The notes below the pieces were generated by a model. The model was not told the DNA's origin, ran no database searches, and saw only the letters and a list, made by a program, of their open reading frames with translations. A stretch of 64,000 bases of DNA from Chaenocephalus aceratus (taxonomy: Eukaryota > Chordata > Actinopteri > Perciformes > Channichthyidae), in assembly GCA_023974075.1 (NCBI GenBank), contig CM043788.1:29997054-30061053 (forward strand). Direction: 5' to 3'. The position numbers were made by a program, and so were the translations under genes. Below are positions 43,991-57,535 of the stretch, one piece after another. How positions within the stretch are numbered: position 1 is the first letter of the stretch; each line of letters starts with the position of its first letter.

Positions 43991-46660
43991 CCGGTGTGGT
44001 CCTACAAGATCATTTAGATTTAGACAATAATGTGACAATTTATCGAATGAAAATAGAAATCAGAGTTTACATTTGGCTAAAATGTCTTGCCTTGTTCCGT
44101 TGAAACTTGTTAAACTATATCTAACAGGCCCCATGCTTGTGCCCTGTAGTCAGATATTGTCTTCCTTCTCATGATTCTGCCAGACTAAAGACATCAGAGA
44201 TCTCTGTGAGAAAGTTCTTGTGATTAGGTGTTTCAGGGACATTTTGCGAGTCCAACAATCCTGACTGAAAAGATAAGAAGAAAATAACTGTTACTTTCCT
44301 TCCGTTCACACTACAAAGGTGTCTACCACGTCCTAAATGTTCAGATGTTCAAACTAGAACCCTTAATTGTGTATTTAGTATTAGTGTTCATATGTAACAA
44401 ATATTGGTTTCCATTCATTTTAAACAGCTGGTGTCACTGTCAATTAATTGTATAGGCATAAAACGATGAAAAGGTAATCTTACAATACAGGTCAACCTGA
44501 TAGTATCAAAAAGAATGGCCATTAGCGTTGGGTGTAGTGCTACTAAATGGGAGTCAAAATGTTATATCACTTAGTTGAAAGCTTTTCTGCTGCGTAAAAG
44601 CATTTCTATTTAAATATATGCTGATTAGGAAGATAAAACTTGCTGATGCATAATGTGACAGAGGTTAGGTTCAAAACTTTAAGAAGCCAATGCAGATAGC
44701 TGGAAAAACTTTACATTACACAGCAGAGTACAGTCAAGTGGAAAACTTTTGGTTGGATAGGTAATCCTGAAGAGCGCCGATATGTAAAGCATCTCTTTCC
44801 TCAATTGAATTGGCCCACTTCCAAAAGAGGGTTATTTCAGATCAAATAGCTGAGAAAATTAATATCATCATATTCTTTGCACACTAGAAATCATAACAAC
44901 CAAAAGATGACAGCATTATATAAACAAACATTTTCTGAATGAGGAACAACCCAAGAGTATAGATACTCTATGTTTGTACAGTCTGTTAAAACATTGTACA
45001 GCATCTCCAGCATTAATTACCATTACCAACAATGCCAGCAAATGATGTTTTATTCCAGTGTCGGGCACAGAGTCAAATGCCAATGTCAAGTTCCTGATGG
45101 CAGGGTTATTTGCCAGATTCACCTTTGCGTGGTAGAAACTGACCTGACAGCCAGCAGCTCTTACTGGAACAATATATTTTGGCCACTGACAGAAGTAAAC
45201 AATAGCAAGACACTTTTACAGTACACCAAGGACCTTTAGTATTTGTCAAACTCAGTTGGACATTTGGTGTATGATTAGGAACATTTTTGAATATGAGAAA
45301 GATAGAAATGGTGTCAGACACTTTAAAACCAATGTGACAATTTTTTTTAGAACATGATTTTGAAACCAAGCTGCATCCTGCGCATAATGAAAAATGTCAA
45401 GGATGTTCTTCTCGCTAATCTCAAACATTAACACACTACAATTACTCGGCCTTAACATGGGTAGTGCAACTTTCACTGTTGTGTGCCAGTTAGCACAACT
45501 AATATGGCCTTTATATCCAATGTCCCACGTATAAAATATTTCTAGATAATACCTACAATCTAGTCTCACAGTCTGTGCTTATAGTATTTGGTGATTTTTA
45601 TTTTAGACATAGATTGATAGATACTCCTACAGGGGATAACAGTGGTTTTGCTTTTAATGAGAAGGCACACAATGCCTGTTGAAGTGCTATGCATACGGTG
45701 ATGTCCACTAATGACAAAGCAGTCTACCAGAGGATTCAAAGATCCGGCCAGAGCTTTGAAGTGAGTAATTACTCTCCTCTATCTAGGGAACCTCAGAGTA
45801 GACATGCATCACTCATTTACTAAAGAAGGGAAAAAAATCTAAATGGCTCACAATGGCACCCAGGAGCAGTGTGCAATTAATTGATAAACGCCAGGACGTG
45901 ATGTCCCGTCAGATAGTATGGACGTGCTGCAAAAGAGTGCGCTGGGGCGTGAATCAAAGACTGAAAAATGCATTAAGAGAAAGTTAGTGAAATGCCATTA
46001 ACCTACCAAAGCCCTCAATACCGTGAGTTTTAAATTGCACCAAGCCCTCGAGATTATGGCAAAGTCTGTAAGTCTTCCATGAAAGGTTGCAAACCCGTTT
46101 TGATTGCTTCTGACACAGGCACATGAGGTTCCATCATCAGGACTTTGAATCTGAAAACCATCATTAGGGATGTGGTAAATGTGTTTTGATCGAGTGATTA
46201 TTGTATATACACGTGCTGATTTATAATCAGATTGAAATTTTAGGGAAAAATATCATTCTTCGCTTTGGTTGGCCGTACTGTAAATACTGTACGCATGCCA
46301 GCATGACTACATGTTTCCCATAATAAAGCTAGTATTAGTCTTTTCCCAAAGGGCCCCATCAATAAAGGTTTGAATTCCTTTTCTAGGCAGTGAACAACAA
46401 ATCAACAGACTTGGCAAAGACAAGAAGCTCTCCCATTTTACAGGAATTTGGTAGTCGTGCACACACATGTTTAAAAAAGTTAAGTACTCATCCTCCCACA
46501 AATAAACACAAGCAAAGACACACACATCCTCCCCTTCTTGTCTTGCTGTAGAGATTCCCCTGGATTTGATTAATCTCCCCGTCAGGGGGAAGTTCTTGTG
46601 TTTAGGTCTACAGTACACAGGCAGGTTGCCCACTCCACATCTGGAAGCACTGCCATCTCC
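43991..46660. other. No recognisable feature
   Basis: Unique-looking AT-rich DNA; short ORFs only, without recognised domains. Confidence 0.45.
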
Positions 46661-46671
46661 ATACACACGCA

Positions 46672-46729
<58 letters not shown>
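46660..46729. repeat. (CA)n microsatellite
   Basis: About 30 CA units with a few early interruptions (CACACGCACACACATAC). Confidence 0.97.
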
Positions 46730-46732
<3 letters not shown>

Positions 46733-48753
46733 TAAAAGGCTGCTGCCGCCAACACACCAATCACCCAAAAAGCTTTCTCCCATCATACACCTCCCACACA
46801 CATTTGCTACCTTTGTTTTCCCTTCTGTAACTAATTATTTGTGGGATTTAAACTATCCTTAGATGCTGATTTAGGTCTCATCTCTCTTTCCACTATCTAT
46901 TGGAATTCTTAAGAGGAAGCATGTGTATTTTATATTGCTAGGTCCCTTTGGTATTGACAATTGCTTTCTCAAGGATAAGGCAAAATCAAAATGTATTAAA
47001 AGGAATTGTCTGCTGGAGAAAGTCACTTTAAAATATTTGTGTCTTTAAAGAACAATCCATCCGGAAAGACTAATGGGTGAACAGTTATTGCTCCTGTACG
47101 TTGGGTACCTTTAGTTGTTTAGTGTATTTCTAATTCCTCCAAACTGATACACTTCTTTGACAGAGCCAGGATTACTGGACATGTGACTGTTAACTTACCA
47201 AATACCGACATTTGGGAAATGAGGTTGCACAATGAATAGTTTCAATTTAATAACATATAGTTCATTGATTGTGGGTCATTCATGTTTGAGGGAAAATTGC
47301 AATGAAGCCAGACACAATTACTTTCTGTGAACACACCAATACTGCAGCTCTTTTGATAATTGACCTGCAAATGTGTAATGTAACATCAATATTTGACAGT
47401 GAGCATTAAACCCTGCTTCATATGTATGCATGCAGATGTGATAAAGTTTGGAAAAGCTCAAATGTGCTTAATATTTATCCAACATTAAAACACGAAGGCA
47501 TTAAGGTAAGGTAAAGCAAGGCCTGCTGTTTTTGTCCTCTATTATTTGTGTTTGGGTATAAGGCCAAACACTCGTTCCCATGGTAGCAATGCGATAAAGC
47601 CATTATTTTTCTCAAAAAGCTCAGTCTTACTGCTCAACTTCTGTACAAGCCTTGTGCAGACCCTAAACACATACAAAATGTGTGTTTAGCCGCCTAACCC
47701 TGAGAGTCCTTGTATCGAAAATGTAGACAATAACTTACACTGAAAGCAATGTCTGTGAACACAGTCAGAAGTCTTGTGCAACGCCACACTGTATTTACGG
47801 ATCAGACCTTTAAGGAGTTAACAGGATTCTGTCTGAAATGGATGTATACAGAATGTGGTATGTCGGTGCCAGGAACAGGCTTACTCCTCCTTTCTTAATA
47901 AATGAAAGCCAAGTGAACTTGAATATTGTGTAGGAGATGAGCTGTGCTGAGGAAATCAAAGCATGCAGTGAAGTAAAGTAAGAGTAAAATTGTTTAATGT
48001 TGGAGCACTTGCTTTTAAATCCACCCAATTGCAGTTGTTTACTTACAGACTGAGACACTTTCCATTTTGTGAAATCAAATCAATTGCCGTAGCTTTTGAT
48101 ACTAAGACCAGCGGCATATGTGAGATGTGTGATATTGTGAAAGTTGGCTCATTGGTTGGTATAGCGTCTCATATATACTTTTAGTGAGTAATTTATAAAA
48201 ACCAATTATTAGGCATTATTTAGATTTGATGGGCTATGAAGGGTTTTTAAATGTACAATCATTGAATTGAACCAACAAGTCCATTATTTCATTATTACAT
48301 TTTTCATTAACATTCTTTAAAAAGTTGAGGATGAAATAAGAAAGACATTTGAAAATGTGCTATGGGGTTTAACATGTTAAAACAAAAGTGTTATCATGTG
48401 CCGGCTATTTTATTGTCGGCACTGACCATTATTTTGAATAGATGGAAGAATAATGTGTCTTTTGTGCGAATAGTCAGTCTCATTTTGCATTGCAACACTT
48501 TGAATGTTCATGTGGCGTCCCAGAGTAAGACAGCAAATGTATGACACATTGGTTGAGAGAGCGGCCTGTTCTGGCTGCTCCACTTTGACCTTTTTTGTAA
48601 GCGGCCGAGACAGGCCACCTTTCATTCCCAGACACTTCGTTAAGTCAACTTCCTCTCTCCCCTCAGACCAGAGTGTTATTGTAAAGTGTCACTCTGTGCT
48701 GTCAGAGACAGCAGAGGTTGTTCTGTTACTGCATGTGTGTGTGTCTGTGCATG
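46730..48753. other. No recognisable feature
   Basis: AT-rich DNA without recognised genes or elements. Confidence 0.45.
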
Positions 48754-48804
48754 CCTGATTTGTGTGTGTGTGTGTGTGGCTGTGTGTGTGTGTGTGTGTG
48801 CGCG

Positions 48805-48837
<33 letters not shown>

Positions 48838-48838
48838 A
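48754..48838. repeat. (GT)n microsatellite, interrupted
   Basis: Three GT blocks separated by GGCT and CGCGC. Confidence 0.97.
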
Positions 48839-51800
48839 CAGCCTGTCCATATATCTTCCCAAGTGGTTTCTAAGAAGTTGTGTTGGGAGGGTTGTATGAG
48901 TGTGTTTTTGTGGTCACAGAGGGCGCCTGTCTGAATGTCACGACACTGCCACTCAGTGGACTTATGCCAGATTGCATCATGAATAGATGAAGAGAGTTTT
49001 TGAAACTAAGACTAATAAACAGATTTGTATACATATGTGAAGCCATTTTTAATTGTATCAAGTCATCTGTGTATTAAGGAGCAGAAGGAACAGTGAAAGG
49101 CAACTGAAATAGCTTAAAGTGACCTGTAATAGAGTGTTACATTAAAAAAAAAATTAAAATCCGATACTCATTGGAAACGATTTTACTGCACAGACAAAGG
49201 TTTTTTGACAAAGGTAAAACTTATTTTACACTCTATTTGAACGAATTGTCCATTATTCATTTATTCAACGCATTTAATCTAAGCTTAGAAGTGAAGATCA
49301 ATAGCAATCTGAAGTTTGTACGGTAAATATGAAATTATGGTTCAGCAGCAGCTGGTTTGCCTATAGCTCATCACAGTGATTTTCAATCAATTCCAACCGT
49401 AGATTATTTGTAAGGTATACACGTTTGTTATATCTCACAACGTTAAGACATGGTGCAGACCTGAACACAAGCTGCTATTTTCACACAGCCTTTTTACTTT
49501 CTCCTGAAGAGACTTATTGTGTATTAAAGAAGTATGCAGGTAAACGACCAAAGGCCTTATAGAACAATATAATAATGAATAAATGTAGTTAGCTTAGTGT
49601 AAGTCATTCAGGGATCGTCAATGTGTTCCAAAAAGGTCCAAAGACTGGACAAAGGGGGATATTCTACAAAATGAGGATTTATAAACGTATATGTATAAAC
49701 CGTACAAAAACTAATGGGCAAAACAACTCATAAGGGACTGCAGGTTGATTTAGGGGCTTGGGGTCATGTTATCACCACGAAGTTGTGAAGAAGCAGGCTC
49801 TATGATAGTAGGCAAGTTGTGTTACCTTTAGCAACAGACCAGGCTAGATATTACCATTCTTGATGCCAAATGAAGCTAACCAGCTGCTAGGGAAAGTTTC
49901 ATATTCACTGCACAGACCTTAGCACTCTTGATCTCCTTATCTCACTTTTGAAAAAAAAATGCAGACATGAACACTGATTGCTTTAATACATATACATTGA
50001 ACGCTCTAACACTAAAAAGGTTTGCTGGTTGAATTTAAAGCAGTACACTTTTGAGACAAAGGATATCTGATGCAGTTTCGACAGTGGAATTTTGATAACA
50101 ACCCAATTATCACAAAGTGCTGCAGCTATTATCAGAGTATGACACCACTGAGGACATTTTTAGAAGATAATAGTTCTCTTGATTTTAATTGCCAATGCTG
50201 AGCCAACTTTGCTTTGAACTTTGAACATGCCTTTCACCATGAAGTCACCCCAGATTTGTCCCCAGGGTGCTTTGGGCGGAGAAGGTTATGAGAGCGGACG
50301 GATCTGTGGACAAATGAAGGTGATGACACAGACGGACCCAGCAAGCGCCAGAGACAGAGGGAGAGAGGGGAAACAATGTAGTAAAAGAGATGACAATGTC
50401 GATAAAGTGAAATTGGAGATCAAGCCAACAGATGGTGGAGCAAAGAATGTGACCTGCCAAGTTGCTTGTGGCACTCCAGGCACGGATAGACGGATACGTA
50501 CAGTCGCGAGATAAAAAGGGAGGGAGAGTGGGAATGACAGATGCACAGCGGGAAGAGTGACAGAGGGGGGAAGGAAGAGACAGCGAGATGAGAGGGAGGA
50601 AGTGAGACTACAGCACAAAGGCAGGAGATGAGAGGGCAAGAAAAGTGGGGAGATCTGTGAAATCAAAATATTAAAGTGCATGGAGATAGAGGGAGATGGT
50701 GAAAACGAGCGAGGAATTACAGTAACAGAGGGAGTTTAGGAGAACCAGACGATAAAAGTGGAAGAGGGAAGCAAGAGAGCAGGGGAGAGGCCACAGCTTG
50801 CCTTCCTCCGATTCAGATGTGGAACAATAGCTGCCCATCAGTCTGTCAGCACCTAGAGGCGCAGAGGGAGTGAGAAGGTAGGAGTGACACGGAGCTAGCA
50901 TAAATGCACTATTGTCTGTGCATGACTCTCCACCAAGCCAAATCACACTTGGTTTCCTATTAAAAAAGTTCTAGCACCATGAGTAACGGCTGGGACTTGG
51001 GGACACTGTTCTCTCGTAAGACCTGTAAACAGACAGACTGAGCAGATGCATATAAACTATGCATGTGTCGGGACTGAGGCCCACACATGCATCACAGTCC
51101 AATTCCTGTGTTCTTGTAAGAGATATTGCAGATGCGATCATAGCACATATTTATCCGTAGGCACAGACACAAACACACACATACATATTGAACAATGAGG
51201 TCCTCTAATGATTTTGAGTACTTTCCTCGAAGCCCTTTTTCAATATAAACTTGTATTGTCTCTTGACAACATGCATTGGATCAACTAACAGTGGGAAACT
51301 ATTGGAATAAACATTCAGGGATATACAACAAGCTCTCTATGACAGCAGCGTGTGTGTCTAAATCTGTGTCTCGGTTTATGTTTCTTTGTGTGTGTTATGT
51401 GCGTGTGTGTGCGTGTGTGCGTGTCAGAACTTTGGGAACAATCATCACACGACCAGCCACAGATACAACCCCAATTTGAAATAAAATGCATACTGTATAT
51501 ACATGTATGCAATACAATGTACAGTTATCCACACAAAAATCCGTACATTTCACTGGCAGAGCATTATGTGCCCACTGAGTGTTGGCTGTTGCTAGACCAA
51601 CTTTTGACCTCTGTAAGGAAGGAAACAGCGCTGTAGTAGACTACACAATAAAATTGAAATCCCATAGGGAACATCTAATGGTCACAGCGGCTGACCCTTA
51701 AACAAAAAGGCCACATGTCTGAACAGCCAGACTATGATGGATGTCATTTAGCATGCCTCCAGGAACTCCACATATTCAGTTTTATTTATATTGATCTATT

Positions 51801-52558
51801 TGGTGAAGATAAGATATTGAGCCAAATCAACTTACTTTGAATATACTATAAAAAGTGTCGGATTATTTATTTATTTTACTAAAGCATGCCTAATTGAATA
51901 CATTGTTATGTGAGCATGTGCTTAGTGTAGTTTACTCCGTCTTTGAGGACAAAACAACTTTATTAATGTCCTATTTGCAACTGCTAATTACAGCATTGAT
52001 AGATATTATCTCTTTACATATTTCTCAGTGATAAATTACTAGCCCATTTTGAAAACCTTAAAACATCTCACCGTAGAGCTAATTTGTCATTTTTAACATG
52101 CTCTTTTGATACCGCTGCTGCTTACTTTGAATTGAAAAGTAAGCTTTTTATGTCATTATGTTGAGAGACCAGTCACACAGTCATAGTAGTCAGTGCTGGT
52201 TATCAACATTGCTGACCTGACTTTCCAAGGAGAATCGGTCTCCACAAGAATTAATGTTTAATCTTCTTATAAATCATACTTTCTAAAAACAGGAAAACAA
52301 TGGCTAGGAGTATTTCAAAAATAAAAAGAAGAAAGCGGTTAGAAATAATACTAATGTATAAAGGATTGATTATTTAAGGGCTGTATACAGTAGGCGGCGA
52401 GTGAGGTTGTACTTGTTTTAACACCACAGAAGACGTTATGATGTTTATAACAGCAATTATATGGAGCCACTGACAGCTACAGGCGACTGGATGTTTATAG
52501 CAAGTGCTAATTCATTTTGACCCAACAAACAGCAAAAATAATATAGATATGTAATAGC
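48839..52558. other. No gene; includes a purine-rich stretch
   Basis: No supportable ORF or element. Between about 50330 and 50780 the plus strand is unusually rich in GA (GAGAGAGGGG-type sequence). A weak GT-rich patch lies at 51380-51425. Confidence 0.45.
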
Positions 52559-52947
52559 TACACTGTAAAATATTACCATGATTTCACAATATTTAGCTGT
52601 AATATTTTACAATAAATTACTGTTTTACCACTTTACAGTCTTTACTTGTAATGTTCACAATATAACACTATAATTTAGAATTTCACAGTGAAATCAATAC
52701 AGGCACAGTTAATTACTATGAATGTACAGTATACATGATTACCAGGATTTCACAACATGTTACTGTATTATTTCATAGTCAAATACTGTATTCAGACCAT
52801 CCTCTGTGATAACACAAGAAATTGTGATTTTCTTGCTTTTATCGCTCTTGCTTGGCTTTAAATACTAATTCCTTTCTTTGGTGCAGGTTTTACTTACATT
52901 GAAAGGGGCACCGCTGCATGTGCCTTAAAATAAATGAGGCAACATAT

Positions 52948-53402
52948 CAGAGGTCGCGTTAACCGAATATTTTCCGTCTATGACGATTTCTTTTTAACAA
53001 TGACGGACAAATCTGAAAGCAGTCCGTCATTTTGACAGATTAGAACAAACTCGGAACAGCGCCAAAGTTTCCCCGCAGCGAGGCTCTGGTGTTATGCCGT
53101 GTTATGCATGCCCTCCAAAAAGGAAATCATACCGTTTCCAAACCCAACTGTGCCGTACAAATCATTGAAATATCTGTGAGTTTTGGCTTGACGCTGTGCA
53201 CGCTCCCACGAGGTGCAGCAGCCATGCATAACACGGCGCATGTGAACTGTCTCTCCCCCCCCCACCCCGTTGACAGTTCACGAGCATGCTTCCCCCCCCC
53301 CCCCCTCGTCAGGGGCCGACGGGTAATTCTGGATTTTGACAGAAGTTTTATGATCCTGTCCGTCAAAATGACGGGCAGTGAAAAAGTCTAGCGCAACCTC
53401 TG
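52948..53402. mobile_element. hAT-type MITE (455 bp)
   Basis: Termini CAGAGGTCGCG and CGCAACCTCTG are nearly perfect inverted repeats. The flanks are a perfect 8-bp duplication, CAACATAT, at 52940-52947 and 53403-53410. It shares CGCGTTAACCGAAT and GTCCGTCAAAATGAC with the MITE at 4404-4555. Runs of C lie at 53253-53263 and 53292-53305. Confidence 0.9.
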
Positions 53403-53582
53403 CAACATATACATCTATGTAAAATTGAAATTGTTGTCTTGGCTTAGTGTTTTCAGGTGCGTCCTGGGCATTAATCCTGAGACGGACTCGAAAGCCAAAA
53501 AGAGGCATGGAAATTTAAACCCCCATGTCAGCACATTCTTCAGAAAAAGTGTTGACTTTGAGTGGATGTCTGTGTAGACATG

Positions 53583-54169
53583 TGTTAAGTGCTCCCCTCC
53601 TTGTTTTCTGTCTCCCTGGCTCCGCCTCTGCCCAGGTGCACCTGGTCTTCCCCTGGCTCCGCCTCTGCCCAGGTGCACCTGGTCTGCTCCTGGCTCCGCC
53701 TCTGCCCAGGTGTTCCAAATTCCACTCAGCCGTATATAAAGAGAAGCTGGAGGAGAAGGATGTCTCGCCTATCCTAACGCCGGAGACACTGTCCTTAGAA
53801 TACCTCTTTGCCATTCTGAGCTGTAGGCCATATTTTTGCAGGTGTGTTTATGTTTAGCCTGGAGAACCTGGTTGTCCAGTTTTCGCGGCTTTATTTTGTT
53901 TCCCATAGGGTTTATATTTGATTTTTGGTTAGGCGGGGGAGTTCTGGGTCCTATGGCCCGTGGTGAGGCTGGCTCAGGTACCCTCCTTCTGTTTGTTCCT
54001 TTTGGCCAGTCCTCCAGACCTCTTTTTGTTTCCCATTTCGCTTGTATGAGCAAACGGCTGATTATCAATATAAATGCTCGTTACCAAGTACCGGTTATTG
54101 CGTGTATTCTTTCATGTTGCGGGTCTCAGCACAAGCCACTACTGCGGAGTAGAGGTTGGGGCCGTAACA
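53583..54169 (+). mobile_element. Probable solo LTR with an internal tandem repeat
   Basis: Begins TGTTAAG and ends CCGTAACA (TG...CA). Flanks are ACATG (53578-53582) and ACATT (54170-54174), a 5-bp duplication with one difference. Three 33-bp repeats of CTGGCTCCGCCTCTGCCCAGGTG type at about 53618-53725 precede a TATA-like CGTATATAAAGAG at 53731-53743, as in an LTR U3 enhancer-promoter. Plus orientation is inferred from that. Confidence 0.65.
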
Positions 54170-54649
54170 ACATTTCCAAGACACTGTAAAATGTACTTTG
54201 CACTTCAATGGAATAATACAAAGTTAAAATGGGCATTTTATTTGTTTTTCTTTGTTGATTGAGCTGATTAAATTATGGTACAATCCCAGTCAAATTTACA
54301 ATATATTATCGTATTATTTAGATTTGTATATTTACAGTAAATTACTGGCTACTGTGTTGCATTACTTCTACAGTAATAGTGTGAACATACAGGTAATTAC
54401 TGTAATGTATGTACAGCAAGGTACCATAATACCACAGCTCTGCTATATCACAGTAATTCCATGGGCATGGCAACTGTAAAGTCACAGTATTTAGTTGTAC
54501 TTTTATTCGAATTAACTGTAAAATATATACAGTAAATTACTGTGAAATATTTACAGTCAATTACTGTGAAATCCATGCAAGTTCTTAATAGTTATCTTAT
54601 CATTAACTGAATTTGATGATTATAAAAAATGTACCCTTATACTACAGGC

Positions 54650-55792
54650 CAGTGTTGTAGTCAAGTCACCAATTCACGAGTCCAAGTCACCCTCGCGTCA
54701 CCACTCTTCGAGTCCGAGTCCAAGTCCGAGCCACCAAGGGAGAGTCGTAGTTGAGTCCGAGTCCAAGTCCGAGTCACCCAAGGAGTGTCCAAGTCGAGTC
54801 CGAGTCATCATTACCTGTGTTCGAGTCCGAGTCCAATTCCGAGTCACTTAAGAAGAGTCCAAGTCAAGTCCGAGTCACAAGTCTTCATGTATTAATCTTC
54901 GTGGATATATGTTTTGAAATGTAGCTGCTCCTCTACATTGCTGTTATCCTGTCTATTGAACTGCTGTGAAGCGAGTTTGGCTACAATTCTTGTAATAGGT
55001 GCTATACAAATATAAAGCTTATTTATAATATTATTATTATATATAAATAAACTATATTTAAAATGAGTTACCTTTTAGAGAAGTGATTATATTTGTATGC
55101 CAATATTTTCCTATGGTAAAGTTTTCGTTTTGCACTTTTATTTTGATAGTAATAAGATCGGGACTCTTATTTTGAAGGAACTTTTACGGGTTAAATCAGT
55201 TTACCGATAAAGATTTATCCCCAGAAAGCACGTCATTCTGCATGTTAAGTAGCCATGTGCTTTCGTTATCGGCTGAATCTTTATTTATTGATTAGATCAC
55301 GTTACTCTGATGATAGTGTTCAAGACAGCCTATATGTCTGAACTCGATCCTTAGAGTAATGTGTTACGGAGCCTTCTCTTCTATATTGTTTCCACATAAC
55401 GAGCATTTTGCGCTGCTCTTTTCCAATGTGGAAGCAGAATGTGTGAAAGCATACAGCATGATACGGGGTGTGTCTGTAGACATCTCTAGACTGGAATAGC
55501 GGGGCCCAGTACGTGAACTCGCCCTACAGGATAGAGGACATCAGACTCCAGAGAAAATGTGCTCGAGTCCGAGTCCAAGTCGGAGCGTCAATGTACGAGT
55601 CGAGTCCGAGTCATCGTGGGGGGGGAATTCACGAGTCCGAGTCCGAGTCCAAGTCATCCTGTGCGAGAATTCACGAGTCCAAGTCCGAGTCGCGTCAATC
55701 AGTGCGCGAGTCCGAGTCGAGTCACGAGTCCCGAAAATCGGCACTCAAGTCCGACTCGAGTCCGAGTCCAGGACTCGAGTACTCCATCTCTG
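54650..55792. mobile_element. hAT element built of AGTCCGAGTCC arrays
   Basis: Ends CAGTGTTGTAGTCAAGTC and GGACTCGAGTACTCCATCTCTG are diverged inverted repeats. Both flanks carry a perfect 8-bp duplication, CTACAGGC, at 54642-54649 and 55793-55800. About 250 bp inside each end are almost wholly GAGTCC/AAGTCC repeats. The interior has no recognised transposase. Confidence 0.88.
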
Positions 55793-55800
55793 CTACAGGC

Positions 55801-57070
55801 TGATATTCAGAGTCACTTTGAAGCTGTTCTTGTTGCATTATCCAATTAACCAGCAACATTCAAGTGATTGCAGTTATCTTACAACATGTTGAGAATAAAG
55901 GAGAAAACCTAAATGCTGCCCTACCTAGCTTCATCAGCGTCTCGATGAATACTCTCCCCAAGTCATTTTGACAAGGTAATTATTCAGAGCACCAGGCAAA
56001 GCTTATGACAAACCATTAGTTTATTTGACTTCAGCCCACTACATGTTAAAACATGGCTTTTCTGTGACCTGTTAATGTGGTACAGTTATTAGTCTGGCTT
56101 TAGCCCAGCTCTGCACGAACATACTTAGTTCATTTCTACACGTAGATCTGCTCACGGTGTGCTGTGTTCAAAGGCAGGGACAATGTGGTTTTAGTTAGGA
56201 AGGGAAGCTGGGAGACAAAGAAACAAGAGAAAAGAGAGCGGCCTATGGAAATGTTCCCTTGAATCAACATGTTGGAGCACACTTTACTCGATGATTTTGA
56301 CATACAGAACTTTAAACAGTATAAAATAAATATCTGCAAATGATAAAGGAGCACTTTGGGGTTTATCAGTCCCGTGTGTGAGTGTGAAGAGTTGAGCGAG
56401 GAGAGTGGTCGCTCAGTTTGTTTATGTGTATTTTAATGTATATATGTGTGTCGTAATGCGAATTTAGAGGTGGAACACTAAAGCATTTAGTCATATGTTT
56501 GTCTGCCATGCAACCATGTGTCTGCAAGGGGCGTGGTGGGGGTTGGGGAGGTAAGTGACAGTGGTTTCTTGGGCGTGTTTTTAGGACGAGGATGTATAAA
56601 TATCCGTGAAAAGCCACATTTATAGAGCCAGCCAACCAGCTAACCAACCAGCCAACCAGTCACACACAGTGCCAGACATTCCACAACCCTCATTTCCCCT
56701 CACATTTCCTCTGTTTTCTCTTTTACTAGAAACAGCAAATCGCTTTGATTTTATATCAACTTGTTATCTGCACCATTAACAAGCAAATAAAAAACATTAC
56801 AAGCTGTAGTTGCTGGCTCTCCATTACATATGCTCTTTGAAGTACATGTTTTCTCATAAAAAAACAACAACATCCTTCTTAATAAATCATATAGTGACAG
56901 TCAAACGAAAGTCATAATATGAAGCTTGTGCCACTTCGTTGTCAAAGGAACAACTTACTTTCTATTCAGACTAAGCAGTTACATAAGGCCCCGTCATATA
57001 TGTTTAACATAATAGAAAATAATAGCCCATAGCTTAGAAGAACACAACACAAGTAGAAAAATATGCGTAC
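55801..57070. other. No recognisable feature
   Basis: No gene or element supported. A short CCAGCCAACCAG direct repeat occurs at 56629-56660. Confidence 0.45.
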
Positions 57071-57535
57071 AAATGAAAGCTTTAGCGCAAGTTCAATAAG
57101 GAAGACCTAACATGAGTCACTACACGTCACTCTATTGCTCCCTTCCCCCCTCATTAAATACGAGGGTGTCACCCCTCAGCAGCCAATTGCTGCACAGGCT
57201 AAATTCCTTAAATACCTGCTCTTCCTCCCTGTCAGTTGTCATTTCAGGTGACCACACGCAACCCGCCTCCACCCCTCTCGCCTCCCGTCTCCTCCAGGAC
57301 AAAGCTAAACTTCCTTCTTCAGACCGGTCCCACCTACTTATCACCACCACCAGTGTCTAGACCCCGGGGATTTCATCGGAGCGGTTCTTTCCCTCCTGAA
57401 TGATTATCCTGCAAACCGGGGCCTAATCGCCAAACACCATTCCTTTCTCCTTTTGTATTATCATGGCAATCATTTCATTCATATGACGTGTAAACAATAA
57501 ATATATATTCCTTACATCACGTCTCTCCGGTTTGA
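57071..57535 (+). mobile_element. Lone Ngaro A-B terminal unit
   Basis: Read on the plus strand it follows the order of A2-linker-B2 of the 7181-12287 element: AAATGAAAGCTTTAGCGCAAG, GGAAGACCTAACA, the linker (CACCACCAGTGTCTAGACCC), then GGCCTAATCGCCAAA and AATAAATATATATTCC to CACGTCTCTCCGG. It is clearly diverged from the first copy, so it is another subfamily or an older insertion. No internal region is present. Confidence 0.75.

Larger units (their letters stand above)
52559..54580. repeat. ACAGTAATTACTGT-type repeat region, split by later insertions
   Basis: 52559-52800 and 54285-54580 consist of short diverged TTTACAGTAAATTACTGT palindromes. They appear to be two parts of one older AT-rich repeat, separated by the MITE at 52948-53402 and the LTR at 53583-54169. 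Family not assigned. Confidence 0.55.
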
